64,000 nucleotides of DNA from Pseudomonas sp. MIACH (GTDB taxonomy: Bacteria > Pseudomonadota > Gammaproteobacteria > Pseudomonadales > Pseudomonadaceae): the NCBI RefSeq assembly GCF_001269925.1, contig NZ_LHVO01000056.1:1-64000 (forward strand), written 5' to 3'. Shown here piece after piece: positions 43,113-54,683 of this stretch. The notes under the pieces were generated by a model. The model did not search any database. It saw only the letters and a list, made by a program, of their open reading frames with translations, and was not told where the DNA came from. Within the stretch, counting starts at the first letter, position 1, and every line of letters begins with the position of its first letter. The translations under genes and the position numbers were made by a program.

Positions 43113-45638
43113 TTAGAGGCTGCGAGCAACCTGAACCTTCTCGTAGACTTCGATCTTGTCGCCAGCCTTGACGTCGTTGTAGCTCTTGACGCCGATACCG
43201 CATTCCATGCCGGCACGTACTTCAGAAGCGTCATCCTTGAAGCGGCGCAGGGATTCCAGCTCGCCTTCGAAGATAACGATGTCTTCACGCAGTACACGGA
43301 TTGGACGGTTACGGTACACAGTACCTTCGATAACCATGCAACCGGCGATCGCGCCGAATTTCGGCGAGCGGAACACGTCACGTACCTCGGCGATACCCAG
43401 GATATTCTCCCGAACGTCGCTGCCAAGCATGCCGGTGAGGGCTTTCTTGACGTCTTCGATGATGTCGTAGATGACGTTGTAGTAACGCATGTCCAGGCCT
43501 TCCTGCTCGACAATCTTGCGAGCGCCAGCATCGGCACGCACGTTGAAGCCAAACAGTACAGCGTTGGAAGCCAGTGCCAGGTTGGCGTCGGACTCGGTGA
43601 TACCACCGACACCGCCACCCACAACACGCACTTGCACTTCGTCGTTACCCAGGCCATTCAAGGCGCCGTTCAACGCTTCGAGGGAACCACGAACGTCAGA
43701 TTTGAGGACGATATTAAGCGTCTTCTTCTCTGCCTGGCCCATGTTCTCGAAGATGTTTTCCAGCTTGCCTGCGTGAGCGCGAGCCAGTTTGACTTCGCGG
43801 AACTTGCCTTGGCGGAACAAAGCCACTTCACGGGCTTTCTTCTCGTCAGACAGCACGCTCATCTCGTCGCCAGCGTCCGGAGTACCGTCCAGGCCGAGGA
43901 TCTCGACAGGGATGGAAGGACCGGCTTCCTTGATTGGCTTGCCGTTCTCGTCGAGCATGGCACGTACACGGCCATAGTTCGAACCGACCAGAACCATATC
44001 GCCTTGACGCAGAGTACCGTCTTGAACCAATACGGTTGCAACCGGGCCACGACCTTTATCGAGACGCGACTCAACCACAACACCACGACCTGGGGCCGAT
44101 GGGGTTGCTTTCAGTTCAAGTACTTCAGCTTGCAGAAGGACAGCTTCGAGCAGTTCGTCCACGCCAGTACCGACTTTCGCCGAAACCGAAACGAACGGCG
44201 TATCACCGCCCCACTCTTCAGACGTCACGCCATGAACCGACAGTTCGCTACGGATGCGATCGAGATCGGCGCCCGGCTTGTCGATCTTGTTCACAGCAAC
44301 AACCAGAGGAACACCAGCTGCTTTAGCATGCTGGACAGCTTCAATGGTCTGCGGCATCACGCCGTCGTCCGCTGCAACAACCAGGATCACGATGTCAGTC
44401 GCCTTGGCACCACGGGCACGCATTGCGGTAAACGCGGCGTGACCTGGGGTATCGAGGAAGGTGACCATGCCGCGCTCGGTTTCAACGTGGTACGCACCGA
44501 TATGCTGGGTGATACCACCGGCTTCGCCAGCAGCTACCTTGGCACGACGGATGTAGTCGAGCAGCGAAGTCTTACCATGGTCAACGTGGCCCATTACGGT
44601 CACGACTGGCGCACGGGAGAACGTCTCACCTTCAAACTTCAGGGACTCAGCCAGGGAGTCTTCCAGAGCGGTGTCGCTGACCAGGGTCACTTTGTGGCCC
44701 AGTTCTTCGGCTACCAGTTGAGCAGTTTCCTGATCAAGCACCTGGTTGATGGTCGCTGGAGTACCCAGTTTGAACATGAACTTGATGATTTCAGCAGCCT
44801 TGACCGACATCTGGTTGGCAAGATCGCCAACAGTGATGGTCTCGCCGATCTGCACATCACGCACGACAGGGCCGGTTGGGCTCTGGAAACCGTGGGCATT
44901 GCGCTTCTTCAGCTTGGCCTTGCCACGACCACCACGACGGAAGCTATCGCTTTCTTCGTCGGTAGTACGTGGGGCAACGCGTGGAGCAGGCGCTTTCTCT
45001 TTGACCGAAGCACGATGCGGAGCGTTTTTACGCTCGCCATCGCCACCACCACCGCGACGATTGTTATCGTCGGCACGTGGTTTATCCGGACGACGAGGTT
45101 CGTCACGCTTGCGGGCATCAGCTGCAGGCGCTGGTGCTGCGGCTGCCGGAGCAGCCTCACGCACAGCCTCTACAGGAGCGCTAGGCGCGGCGACCGCTTC
45201 AGTGGAAGCAGTTTGCGCAGCAGCAGGCTGGCGACGCGCTTCTTCTTCGGCGCGACGCTTGGCTTCTTCTTCAGCCTTCTGACGTGCAGCATTTTCTACT
45301 GCGCGACGTTCATCCAGTTCGCGTTTGCGCTCGGCTTCAATTTCTTCCGGGCTGCGCTGTACGAAGACTTTCTTCTTGCGTACTTCAACGCTGATGCTCT
45401 TGCTACCCGCAACACGCAGGGTGCTGGTGGTTTTGCGCTGCAATGTAATCTTGCGCGGTTCTTCCACTTTCGCCTTGTGGCTGCTCTTCAAGTGAGTCAG
45501 CAAAGACTGCTTCTCACTATCGCTCACACCTTCATCGGCGGCGGTGTGCGGCAGACCTGCCTCACGCATCTGCTGCAACAGGCGCTCTACCGGTGTTTTG
45601 ACCTCATCGGCCAGTTGTTTCACCGTGACTTGCGTCAT
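43113..45638 (-). CDS. infB: Translation initiation factor IF-2
   Basis: IF-2 is the GTPase that places fMet-tRNA on the 30S subunit and promotes subunit joining. The 841-residue protein has an N-terminal IF2-N domain (MTQVTVKQLADEVKTPVERL), a long charged Ala/Glu/Arg-rich coiled-coil and disordered linker (about 70-270), and the G domain with GHVDHGKT, DTPGH and NKID. Domains II, III and C follow. The initiator tRNA it uses is encoded upstream in the same gene cluster. It starts 27 bp after nusA. Confidence 0.98.
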   Translation of the reverse strand: MTQVTVKQLADEVKTPVERLLQQMREAGLPHTAADEGVSDSEKQSLLTHLKSSHKAKVEEPRKITLQRKTTSTLRVAGSKSISVEVRKKKVFVQRSPEEIEAERKRELDERRAVENAARQKAEEEAKRRAEEEARRQPAAAQTASTEAVAAPSAPVEAVREAAPAAAAPAPAADARKRDEPRRPDKPRADDNNRRGGGGDGERKNAPHRASVKEKAPAPRVAPRTTDEESDSFRRGGRGKAKLKKRNAHGFQSPTGPVVRDVQIGETITVGDLANQMSVKAAEIIKFMFKLGTPATINQVLDQETAQLVAEELGHKVTLVSDTALEDSLAESLKFEGETFSRAPVVTVMGHVDHGKTSLLDYIRRAKVAAGEAGGITQHIGAYHVETERGMVTFLDTPGHAAFTAMRARGAKATDIVILVVAADDGVMPQTIEAVQHAKAAGVPLVVAVNKIDKPGADLDRIRSELSVHGVTSEEWGGDTPFVSVSAKVGTGVDELLEAVLLQAEVLELKATPSAPGRGVVVESRLDKGRGPVATVLVQDGTLRQGDMVLVGSNYGRVRAMLDENGKPIKEAGPSIPVEILGLDGTPDAGDEMSVLSDEKKAREVALFRQGKFREVKLARAHAGKLENIFENMGQAEKKTLNIVLKSDVRGSLEALNGALNGLGNDEVQVRVVGGGVGGITESDANLALASNAVLFGFNVRADAGARKIVEQEGLDMRYYNVIYDIIEDVKKALTGMLGSDVRENILGIAEVRDVFRSPKFGAIAGCMVIEGTVYRNRPIRVLREDIVIFEGELESLRRFKDDASEVRAGMECGIGVKSYNDVKAGDKIEVYEKVQVARSL

Positions 45639-45665
45639 GCACTTCTCTCCTCAGGCCGCGCCTAA

Positions 45666-47147
45666 TTACTCGAACCAATGGGCTCGGGCGGCCATGATCA
45701 ACTTGCCGGCACGATCATCGTCAATGCCGTCGATGTCGAGCAGATCGTCAATAGACTGCTCGGCCAGGTCTTCGCGGGTAATTACGCCGCGCACCGCCAG
45801 TTCCATCGCCAAATCCTTGTCCATACCCTCAAGCGAGAGCAGGTCTTCGGCCGGATGGGCGTCTGCCAGCTTTTCCTCAGTAGCGATGGCTTTAGTCAAC
45901 AAACGATCCTTGGCCCGAGCGCGAAGCTCGTTGACGGTGTCTTCGTCAAAGCCGTCGATGTTGAGCATTTCTTCCAACGGTACGTAGGCAATCTCTTCCA
46001 GGCTGGTAAAGCCTTCATCTACCAGCACCTGCGCCAGGTCTTCGTCGACTTCCAACTCGTCGATGAAGTTGCGCAGGATGTCACCGGTTTCAGCTTGCTG
46101 CTTAGCCTGGATGTCCGATTCGGTCATCACGTTCAGGGTCCAGCCGGTCAATTGGCTGGCCAGACGCACGTTCTGACCACCACGACCAATGGCCTGAGCC
46201 AGATTGTCTGCGCCAACGGCGATGTCCATTGCATGGGCATCTTCGTCAACGATAATTGCCGCCACTTCAGCCGGCGACATGGCGTTGATCACGAACTGCG
46301 CCGGGTTATCGTCCCATAGGACGATGTCCACACGCTCACCGCCCAATTCGCCCGACACTGCCTGGACGCGCGAACCGCGCATACCGATGCAAGCGCCTTG
46401 CGGGTCGATGCGTTTGTCCTTGGAACGGACCGCGATCTTGGCGCGCGAACCCGGGTCGCGGGACGCAGCCATGACTTCGATCAGGCCTTCGGCAATTTCC
46501 GGCACCTCGATACGGAACAGCTCAATCAGCATTTCCGGCGCGGTACGCGACAGGATCAACTGAGGGCCACGGTTCTCGGTGCGGATTTCCTTGAGCAGCG
46601 CACGCAAACGCACGCCGACACGGAAGGTTTCGCGAGAGATGATGTCTTCGCGGGCCAGCAACGCTTCGGCGTTATTGCCCAGGTCGACGATCACATTGTC
46701 GCGGGTAACTTTTTTCACGGTGCCGGAGATGATTTCACCCAGGCGCTCGCGATAGGCGTCAACGACTTGAGCGCGCTCGGCCTCACGAACCTTCTGCACG
46801 ATGACCTGCTTGGCGGTCTGTGCAGCAATGCGGCCGAACTCGATGGATTCGATCTTTTCTTCGACGACATCACCGACCTGGGCGCCTGGGTGCGTTTCAG
46901 CAACCTTGCTTGGCCAGGTTTCAATCGCCGGATCATCAAGATCGGCTTCTTCGACAACCGTCCAGCGACGGAACGTCTCGTAGGCGCCGGTGTGGCGGTT
47001 GATTTCCACACGCAGATCAACTTCGTCTTCAAAACGCTTTTTGGTAGCAGTGGCCAGGGCCAGCTCCAACGCTTCAAAAATCACGTTTGCCGGTACGCCC
47101 TTTTCATTGGATACCGACTCAACAACCAGCAGTACTTCTTTGCTCAT
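45666..47147 (-). CDS. nusA: Transcription termination/antitermination factor NusA
   Basis: NusA modulates RNA polymerase pausing, termination and rRNA antitermination. ATG 47147 gives 493 residues; the longer in-frame form adds seven basic non-conserved residues. Domains in order: the N-terminal RNAP-binding domain, S1 (about 135-200), KH1 and KH2 (RIDPQGACIGMRGSRVQAV and NLAQAIGRGGQNVRLAS), then two acidic C-terminal repeats (EDLAQVLVDEGFTSLEEIAYV and AMELAVRGVITREDLAEQS). The gene lies between rimP and infB. Confidence 0.98.
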   Translation of the reverse strand: MSKEVLLVVESVSNEKGVPANVIFEALELALATATKKRFEDEVDLRVEINRHTGAYETFRRWTVVEEADLDDPAIETWPSKVAETHPGAQVGDVVEEKIESIEFGRIAAQTAKQVIVQKVREAERAQVVDAYRERLGEIISGTVKKVTRDNVIVDLGNNAEALLAREDIISRETFRVGVRLRALLKEIRTENRGPQLILSRTAPEMLIELFRIEVPEIAEGLIEVMAASRDPGSRAKIAVRSKDKRIDPQGACIGMRGSRVQAVSGELGGERVDIVLWDDNPAQFVINAMSPAEVAAIIVDEDAHAMDIAVGADNLAQAIGRGGQNVRLASQLTGWTLNVMTESDIQAKQQAETGDILRNFIDELEVDEDLAQVLVDEGFTSLEEIAYVPLEEMLNIDGFDEDTVNELRARAKDRLLTKAIATEEKLADAHPAEDLLSLEGMDKDLAMELAVRGVITREDLAEQSIDDLLDIDGIDDDRAGKLIMAARAHWFE

Positions 47148-47194
47148 CGTACGCCTCGCCTTTCGCAAGCCATTGGATCCGCGGGATCCGCGTC

Positions 47195-47653
47195 TCAGTC
47201 AAAACTGGGAATAATGTTGGCCTTGTCGATCATATCGATCGGCAACAGGAATTCATGGTCTTCTACCTGCACCACGACATCCTGTTCTTCTACACCGCGC
47301 AGAAGGCCCTGAAAGTTGCGACGCCCTTCAAACGGGGATCGCAGCTTGATCTTCACTTGTTCACCGGCAAATTTTGCAAACTGCTCAATAGTGAACAGTG
47401 GGCGTTCCATGCCTGGCGAGGAAACTTCGAGGGTATATTCAACGGAGATAGGATCTTCAACATCCAGAACACCACTGATCTGACGGCTGACAATGGCACA
47501 ATCGTCCACCAGCACACCGCCCTCTTTATCGATATAAACGCGCAACATTGAGTGGCGACCTTGAGCCGAAAACTCAATACCCCAGCATTCATAGCCTAGG
47601 GCCACGACCACCGGGGCCAACAAGGCCTGCAACTCTTCTAGCTTGCTCGACAC
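47195..47653 (-). CDS. rimP: Ribosome maturation factor RimP
   Basis: RimP binds the free 30S subunit and helps assembly of its pseudoknot region. I choose GTG 47653, giving 152 residues starting with SSKLEELQALLAPVVVALG, because GAGGGGG lies five bases before it. The ATG six codons upstream has that ribosome-binding sequence inside its own coding region, and anything longer runs through a terminator hairpin. Two domains are visible: an alpha/beta N-terminal domain and a C-terminal Sm-like domain. It opens the rimP-nusA-infB block. Confidence 0.95.
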   Translation of the reverse strand: MSSKLEELQALLAPVVVALGYECWGIEFSAQGRHSMLRVYIDKEGGVLVDDCAIVSRQISGVLDVEDPISVEYTLEVSSPGMERPLFTIEQFAKFAGEQVKIKLRSPFEGRRNFQGLLRGVEEQDVVVQVEDHEFLLPIDMIDKANIIPSFD

Positions 47654-47693
47654 CTGAACCCCCTCGTGCATGTATGTGCATGCTGTGCAAAAT

Positions 47694-47744
47694 AAAAAAA
47701 TGGGCGAAACGCCCATCCTTGAAACGCCGTCGAACAGCGGCGTT
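47694..47744 (-). terminator. Two hairpins upstream of rimP, the second with a T-run
   Basis: On the minus strand the stem AACGCCG/CGGCGTT (47723-47744) comes first, followed by ATGGGCG/CGCCCAT (47700-47716) and a run of seven T. The latter is a good intrinsic terminator only about 40 bp before the rimP start, so rimP expression must depend on readthrough, antitermination or a promoter inside this short interval. Confidence 0.75.
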
Positions 47745-47761
47745 GAAAGTGTCCAGCTAAC

Positions 47762-47783
47762 AAAAAGCCCCTTAAAAGGGGCT
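47762..47783 (-). terminator. Terminator after tRNA-fMet
   Basis: AGCCCC and GGGGCT form a stem with a TTTTAA-type loop, followed on the minus strand by five T. It begins 11 bp past the tRNA 3' end. Confidence 0.8.
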
Positions 47784-47793
47784 CCGCTAAAAC

Positions 47794-47870
<77 letters not shown>

Positions 47871-47935
47871 ACAAAGCTGGGGCGGAAGTATACGACCGAT
47901 CCCTTACAGGGTCAATGTAACCTTCCACCTACAAG

Positions 47936-47955
47936 AAAGCCCGCAACAGCGGGCT
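47936..47955 (-). terminator. Hairpin between tRNA-Leu and tRNA-fMet
   Basis: AGCCCGC and GCGGGCT form a seven-base-pair stem with an AACA-type loop, followed on the minus strand by TTTCTTG. It probably terminates or marks processing after tRNA-Leu. Confidence 0.65.
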
Positions 47956-47966
47956 CTCCTGATAAT

Positions 47967-48052
47967 TGGTACCGAGAAGGGGACTCGAACCCCTACACCC
48001 TATGGGCACAACCACCTCAAGGTTGCGTGTCTACCAATTCCACCACCTCGGC
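47967..48052 (-). tRNA. tRNA-Leu (GAG)
   Basis: The 86-nt class II tRNA begins GCCGAGGTGGTGGAATTGG and ends with encoded ACCA. The anticodon stem-loop GCAACC-TTGAGGT-GGTTGT gives anticodon GAG, and a long variable arm is present. It follows secG by 22 bp on the same strand. Confidence 0.95.
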
Positions 48053-48074
48053 AATACAGCGTTTACAACCCTTC

Positions 48075-48458
48075 TTACTTTTGCTCTTGAGCTGGAGGCA
48101 CGTCAGTCGCTGGAGTAGCCGACTTTTGCTCTTGAAGCACCGGGACATCATCAGAAGCCGGTTTTGCCTTTGGTACTTCCAACACTGCTGGGTTTGGCAA
48201 ATCTACTTGAGTCAGCACATGAGCTTTCTCTTTAGCAAAGTAACCTAACCCTAAGCTGGTTATGAAGAAACCGGCGGCAAGTATAGCAGTAAACTTACTA
48301 AGAAAGGTAGAGGAACCTTGGCTTCCGAACACAGTATTTGAAGCACCTGCACCGAAAGACGCACCAGCATCCGCACCTTTACCCTGTTGCAACAAAACCA
48401 AGGCAACTACGCCCAAGGCAGCCAACAGATGAAAAACGACTACGACTGTTTCCAGCAT
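48075..48458 (-). CDS. secG: Protein translocase subunit SecG
   Basis: SecG is the small accessory subunit of the SecYEG channel and stimulates SecA-driven export. ATG 48458 gives 127 residues starting METVVVVFHLLAALGV-like; the longer frame would begin inside tpiA. Two transmembrane helices flank the conserved loop QQGKGADAGASFGAGASNTVFG. The C-terminal tail is Pro/Ala/Gln-rich and longer than in E. coli, ending with two PPAQEQK/VLQEQK-type repeats. It begins four bases after the tpiA stop. Confidence 0.95.
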   Translation of the reverse strand: MLETVVVVFHLLAALGVVALVLLQQGKGADAGASFGAGASNTVFGSQGSSTFLSKFTAILAAGFFITSLGLGYFAKEKAHVLTQVDLPNPAVLEVPKAKPASDDVPVLQEQKSATPATDVPPAQEQK

Positions 48459-48462
48459 TTTT

Positions 48463-49218
48463 TCAGTTTCCCGCGGCGCGACAAATCGCACCGAACTCAT
48501 CTGCATTCAGGGAAGCTCCACCAATGAGCCCCCCATCGATATCCGGCATGCCGAACAGTTCGACCGCATTGGCCGCCTTCACGCTGCCGCCGTATAGAAG
48601 CCGCACACCTTGTGCGACTTCAGAATTCTCTGCCGCTAACTGAGCGCGGATGGCTGCGTGCACATCCTGCGCCTGTTGCGGTGTAGCAGTCAGCCCGGTA
48701 CCAATGGCCCAGACCGGCTCGTAAGCAATTACCGCTTTTGCGAACGCACCAACACCCAGCTCCTCGATGATGCTGCCAAGCTGACGCGAGACAACCTCAA
48801 GAGTTTTGCCTGATTCACGCTGCTCAAGGGTTTCCCCAATACACAACACCGGAATCAAGCCACAAGCCTGTGCCGCTGCGAACTTGCGATTGAGTGTCCC
48901 GTCACGCTCGCCCATCATCTGGCGGCGCTCGGAGTGCCCAACAAGCACATAGGAACAACCCGCATCAACCAGCTGACTCGGTGCAACTTCTCCGGTCAAC
49001 GCACCTTGCATGGCTTCCACCGCAGAATTCTGCGCGCCGACCTGAATCGACTTACCTTTCAAGCCATCAACCACTTGGGTGATATGCAAGCAAGGCGGGA
49101 ACACCGCGATATCAACACCGCTGGGCAAGGCCAAGTGACGAAGGCCATTGATCAGCTCAGCGACACTGGCGCGGGTACCGTGCATCTTCCAGTTACCAGC
49201 TACCATAGTGCGACGCAT
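48463..49218 (-). CDS. tpiA: Triosephosphate isomerase
   Basis: TpiA interconverts dihydroxyacetone phosphate and glyceraldehyde-3-phosphate. The 251-residue TIM barrel has the N-terminal GNWKMHG with the catalytic Lys, the catalytic His in VLVGHSERR, and the catalytic Glu in AYEPVWAIGTG, followed by the phosphate-binding YGGSVKAANA. It lies between glmM and secG on the minus strand. Confidence 0.98.
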   Translation of the reverse strand: MRRTMVAGNWKMHGTRASVAELINGLRHLALPSGVDIAVFPPCLHITQVVDGLKGKSIQVGAQNSAVEAMQGALTGEVAPSQLVDAGCSYVLVGHSERRQMMGERDGTLNRKFAAAQACGLIPVLCIGETLEQRESGKTLEVVSRQLGSIIEELGVGAFAKAVIAYEPVWAIGTGLTATPQQAQDVHAAIRAQLAAENSEVAQGVRLLYGGSVKAANAVELFGMPDIDGGLIGGASLNADEFGAICRAAGN

Positions 49219-49284
49219 GCTGTACCTCGTCGGTCAAAGTGGGCGCAGATGTTACCCAACCACATCACCACTGGCAAGCCGAAT

Positions 49285-50622
49285 TCAGGCGCAAACTTCA
49301 GTTACCAGTTTTGCCAGGTCTTCGGCATGGCCGCGAACCTGTATTTCGTCGTCACCTTCAACCATAACGCGCACCAGAGGCTCTGTGCCGGACTTGCGCA
49401 GCAATACCCGTCCGCGACCAGCCATTGCCAACGTCGCGCGCTCGCAAGCCTCTTTCACAGCAGGATGCTCAATCGGGTTTTCCCCACCTGCGAAACGCAC
49501 GTTAAGCAATACCTGCGGGCACTTGCGTAAAGCCTGGCGCGCCTGAGCCAGGCTCTCTTCGCGGCGGCGCAAGGCCAATAGCACCTGCAACGCCGCAATA
49601 ATCGCGTCACCGGTGGTCGTGTGCTGGAAGCACACCACGTGCCCGGAGTTCTCGCCACCTACCTGCCAGTTACGCTCCAGCAGCTCGGCGATAACATACC
49701 GGTCACCGACGTTGGCACGAACAAAAGGAATACCCAGGTCTGCCAACGCCAGCTCAAGCCCAAGGTTGCTCATCAGCGTACCGACGACACCGCCTTGCAA
49801 CTTGTTACGCTCATGCAGGTCGCGGGCAATGATGAACAACAGATCATCGCCATCGACCACGGCACCCGTGTGATCAACCATCAGCACGCGGTCGCCGTCA
49901 CCGTCGAAGGCAATCCCGAGGTCGGCATGTTCGGCCAGGACAGCGGCCTGCAACTGCTCCATATGGGTGGAGCCGCAGTTTTCGTTGATGTTCAATCCGT
50001 TGGGCTGAGCCGACAGCACTGTCACGTCCGCCCCCAGCTCCTTGAATACGCTTGGCGCGACTTTGTAGGTCGCACCATGGGCGCAGTCGACAACAATCTT
50101 CAGGCCGGCAAAATTGGTGCTGGTTGGCACACTGCTTTTGCAGAACTCGATATAACGACCTGACGCGTCGTTGATTCGGGACACCTTGCCCAACTTACTG
50201 GACTCGACCACGGTCATCGGCGCATCCAACAATTCTTCGATCATCAGCTCAATCTCGTCCGGCAACTTGGTGCCCTGACCGGAAAAGAACTTGATGCCAT
50301 TGTCGTCATGTGGATTGTGCGAAGCACTGATCACAATACCGGCCTCAGCGTGAAAGGTACGCGTCAGGTATGCAATCGCCGGCGTCGGCATTGGCCCCAG
50401 CAACATTACATCGGCGCCTGCGGCGGATAAGCCGGCCTCAAGCGCTGATTCAAACATGTATCCCGAAATTCGGGTGTCCTTGCCCACCAGGATGCGGCAC
50501 GCCCCCATGCTGCGGAACGCCATACCCGCCGCCCATCCAAGCTTGAGCATGAAATCAGGAGTAATCGGAAACTCGCCGACCCGACCACGGATACCGTCGG
50601 TGCCAAAGTATTTTTTAGTCAT
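49285..50622 (-). CDS. glmM: Phosphoglucosamine mutase
   Basis: GlmM converts glucosamine-6-phosphate to glucosamine-1-phosphate for UDP-GlcNAc, the precursor of peptidoglycan and LPS. ATG 50622 (445 residues) is preferred because GGAG precedes it and the family N-terminus KKYFGTDGIRG begins there. The phospho-serine is Ser101 in ISASHNPHDDNG, the Mg2+ loop is DGDGDR, and the sugar-binding loop GGENSGHV is present. It starts 16 bp after folP, as in most gammaproteobacteria. Confidence 0.98.
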   Translation of the reverse strand: MTKKYFGTDGIRGRVGEFPITPDFMLKLGWAAGMAFRSMGACRILVGKDTRISGYMFESALEAGLSAAGADVMLLGPMPTPAIAYLTRTFHAEAGIVISASHNPHDDNGIKFFSGQGTKLPDEIELMIEELLDAPMTVVESSKLGKVSRINDASGRYIEFCKSSVPTSTNFAGLKIVVDCAHGATYKVAPSVFKELGADVTVLSAQPNGLNINENCGSTHMEQLQAAVLAEHADLGIAFDGDGDRVLMVDHTGAVVDGDDLLFIIARDLHERNKLQGGVVGTLMSNLGLELALADLGIPFVRANVGDRYVIAELLERNWQVGGENSGHVVCFQHTTTGDAIIAALQVLLALRRREESLAQARQALRKCPQVLLNVRFAGGENPIEHPAVKEACERATLAMAGRGRVLLRKSGTEPLVRVMVEGDDEIQVRGHAEDLAKLVTEVCA

Positions 50623-50638
50623 AAGTGCTCCATCATTC

Positions 50639-51490
50639 TTATTCGGCTGATTCCACAGCTGCAATCATGCGTACCACATCCACGGTCTCAGCAACGTCAT
50701 GCACGCGCAAGATGCGCGCACCCTTGGTCACCGCAAGCGCCGCCAGCGCAAGACCGCCGTACAACCGCTCACCCACCGGACGGCTCAATGCCAGCCCTAT
50801 CATGCTCTTGCGCGAAACACCGACCAACAGGGGCCGACCAAGGGCATGCAAGGACTCCATGTGTTTGAACAAACTCAAATTGTGTTGCAGGGTCTTGGCG
50901 AAACCAAACCCCGGATCAAGGATGATCCTTTCCGGCGCAATACCTACCGCAGCGCATTGGGCAACACGCTCGGAGAGAAAACCACTCACCTCACCAACCA
51001 GGTCATCATAGTGCGGGTTGTCCTGCATATTGCCGGGCTCACCCAGCATATGCATCAAACACACCGGCAAACCGGTAGCTGCAGCTGCATCCAGAGCGCC
51101 GTCGCGCCGCAGGGACCGCACATCATTGATCAAGCCGGCACCTAATCGAGCAGTCTCACGCATCACGGCCGGGGTGGAGGTATCAACCGAAATAATCACA
51201 TCCAACTCTCGAGCGATGCGCTCGACAATCGGCGCCACGCGCTCCAACTCTTCCAGAGGAGAAACAACGCGAGCACCAGGCCGAGTCGATTCACCACCGA
51301 CATCAATCAAGGTCGCGCCGGCCGCCACCATGGCTTCTGCGTGACGCAATGCAGCATCAAGCTGGCTGAAGCGGCCACCATCGGAAAAGGAGTCAGGGGT
51401 TACATTAAGAATGCCCATAACATGTGTATGGGCCAAATCAAGAACCCGGTTGCCGCAAGGCAACCGGGGGGAGGACGAAGCAAAAGTCAT
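50639..51490 (-). CDS. folP: Dihydropteroate synthase
   Basis: FolP joins 4-aminobenzoate to dihydropterin pyrophosphate, the product of FolK (also in this window). It is the target of sulfonamides. The 283-residue TIM barrel has the signature MGILNVTPDSFSDGG, the pterin site GGESTRPGA and the later segment DPGFGFAKT. It lies eight bases after ftsH and just before glmM. Confidence 0.97.
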   Translation of the reverse strand: MTFASSSPRLPCGNRVLDLAHTHVMGILNVTPDSFSDGGRFSQLDAALRHAEAMVAAGATLIDVGGESTRPGARVVSPLEELERVAPIVERIARELDVIISVDTSTPAVMRETARLGAGLINDVRSLRRDGALDAAAATGLPVCLMHMLGEPGNMQDNPHYDDLVGEVSGFLSERVAQCAAVGIAPERIILDPGFGFAKTLQHNLSLFKHMESLHALGRPLLVGVSRKSMIGLALSRPVGERLYGGLALAALAVTKGARILRVHDVAETVDVVRMIAAVESAE

Positions 51491-51498
51491 TTCAAACC

Positions 51499-53418
<1,920 letters not shown>

Positions 53419-53609
53419 TTAACTACCCTCTGAAGCAAGCTCCGCTACTGGCGCGCGCTTCGCATGATATTCACCGGCCTAACTTACTACATTACCTACA
53501 ACTCTGGCAGGCGCCGTCTGTAACCCTTTGTGAAACTTTGACTACACAATATTCGTAAAGCTTCGTGACGAAAGCGATATAAAAAAACCTATCGCCCTCC
53601 TCGAATTTC

Positions 53610-54260
53610 TCAAAAACGCTCTTCACTCGCCGCGCCTTCGACGCCACGGAAGCCGCGACACAGCAGGTATTGCTCTCTGGACCTGTCCCGAGAAGAGTCA
53701 GGCTTACGCGTCTGCACCTTATCGAACAACTTGCGAATGTTCTTGTGGTACTCGTCGAAACCTTCTCCCTGGAACACCTTCACCAGAAAATCACCACCGG
53801 GACGCAACACCCGACCTGCCAAATCCAGCGCCAATTCGCAAAGGAACATGGCGCGTGGCATATCAACGGCCGGTAATCCACTCATATTGGGGGCCATGTC
53901 GGAAATCACAAGGTCTACCTGCGAATTTCCCACAGCCTCAAGAATCTGGGCGAGCACCGCGTCCTGGGTAAAGTCTCCATGAACAAAGGTCACATCCGGA
54001 ATGCTGTCCATTTCCAGAATGTCGGAAGCGATCAGGCGACCTTGCCCACCAATCAGACGACTGGTCACCTGGGACCAACCACCGGGGGCCGCGCCAAGAT
54101 CGATAACGCTCATGCCTGGACGAATCAATTTGTCCTTGTCCTGGATCTCCAACAGCTTGTAGCTGGCCCGGGAACGATAGCCATCCTTCTGCGCCTTTTT
54201 GACGTAAGGATCGTTGAAATGCTCTTGCAGCCACTTAAGGCTAGTTTTGGAACGGGCCAC
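53610..54260 (-). CDS. rlmE: 23S rRNA (uridine-2'-O-)-methyltransferase E
   Basis: RlmE (FtsJ/RrmJ) methylates U2552 in the A-loop of 23S rRNA during late 50S assembly. The 216-residue protein has SAM motif I, IDLGAAPGGWSQ, and the K-D-K-E catalytic set visible around SRASYKLLE, VISDMAPNMSG and GGDFLVKVFQGEG. It is followed by ftsH on the same strand and divergent from yhbY, a conserved arrangement. Confidence 0.97.
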   Translation of the reverse strand: MARSKTSLKWLQEHFNDPYVKKAQKDGYRSRASYKLLEIQDKDKLIRPGMSVIDLGAAPGGWSQVTSRLIGGQGRLIASDILEMDSIPDVTFVHGDFTQDAVLAQILEAVGNSQVDLVISDMAPNMSGLPAVDMPRAMFLCELALDLAGRVLRPGGDFLVKVFQGEGFDEYHKNIRKLFDKVQTRKPDSSRDRSREQYLLCRGFRGVEGAASEERF

Positions 54261-54365
54261 GGGCCACCTCGAAAATAAAACGGGTCGTGATTAACTGGGC
54301 GGTCCCGGACTCGCTCGGGTAAACTGGCCGCCGCTTTTTACAAGATCAGACGCAGGGGTCAGATT

Positions 54366-54674
54366 ATGCCGCTCACTCAAGAGCAGAAGAAACAGTACAA
54401 ATCCATTGGCCACCATCTGAAACCAGTTCTGATTGTGGCAGACAACGGTTTGACTGAAGGTGTGTTAGCCGAACTTGAACGCGCATTGGGCGATCACGAA
54501 CTGATCAAGATCAAGGTCAACATCCTTGACCGCGAAGCGCGCCTGGCCGCTATTGCAGAACTCTGCAAGGTGGGCAAGGCAGACCTGGTTCAGGTCATCG
54601 GCAAGATGGCGCTGCTGTATCGCAAGAACTTCAGCGTCAACAAGCAACTGTCGAACGTACACCGCTTCAAGTAA
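54366..54674 (+). CDS. yhbY: Ribosome-assembly RNA-binding protein YhbY (CRM domain)
   Basis: This 102-residue protein is a single CRM (chloroplast RNA splicing and ribosome maturation) domain that binds pre-50S particles. The family start LTQEQKKQYKSIGHHLKPVLIVADNG and the GxxG-type loop region are present. It is divergent from rlmE, another 50S-assembly gene, which supports a role in ribosome assembly. It is the only plus-strand gene between 37813 and the right edge. Confidence 0.94.
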   Translation: MPLTQEQKKQYKSIGHHLKPVLIVADNGLTEGVLAELERALGDHELIKIKVNILDREARLAAIAELCKVGKADLVQVIGKMALLYRKNFSVNKQLSNVHRFK

Positions 54675-54683
54675 TAAAAAGGG

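Noticed and set aside
43062..45665. An 867-codon plus-strand frame opposite infB, and similar long frames opposite pnp (39104-41239), ilvI (4612-6258), acs (31394-32884) and pcnB (25160-26947).
   Set aside because: All mirror highly expressed genes whose codon bias removes stops from the complementary frame. None has family resemblance or initiation signals.
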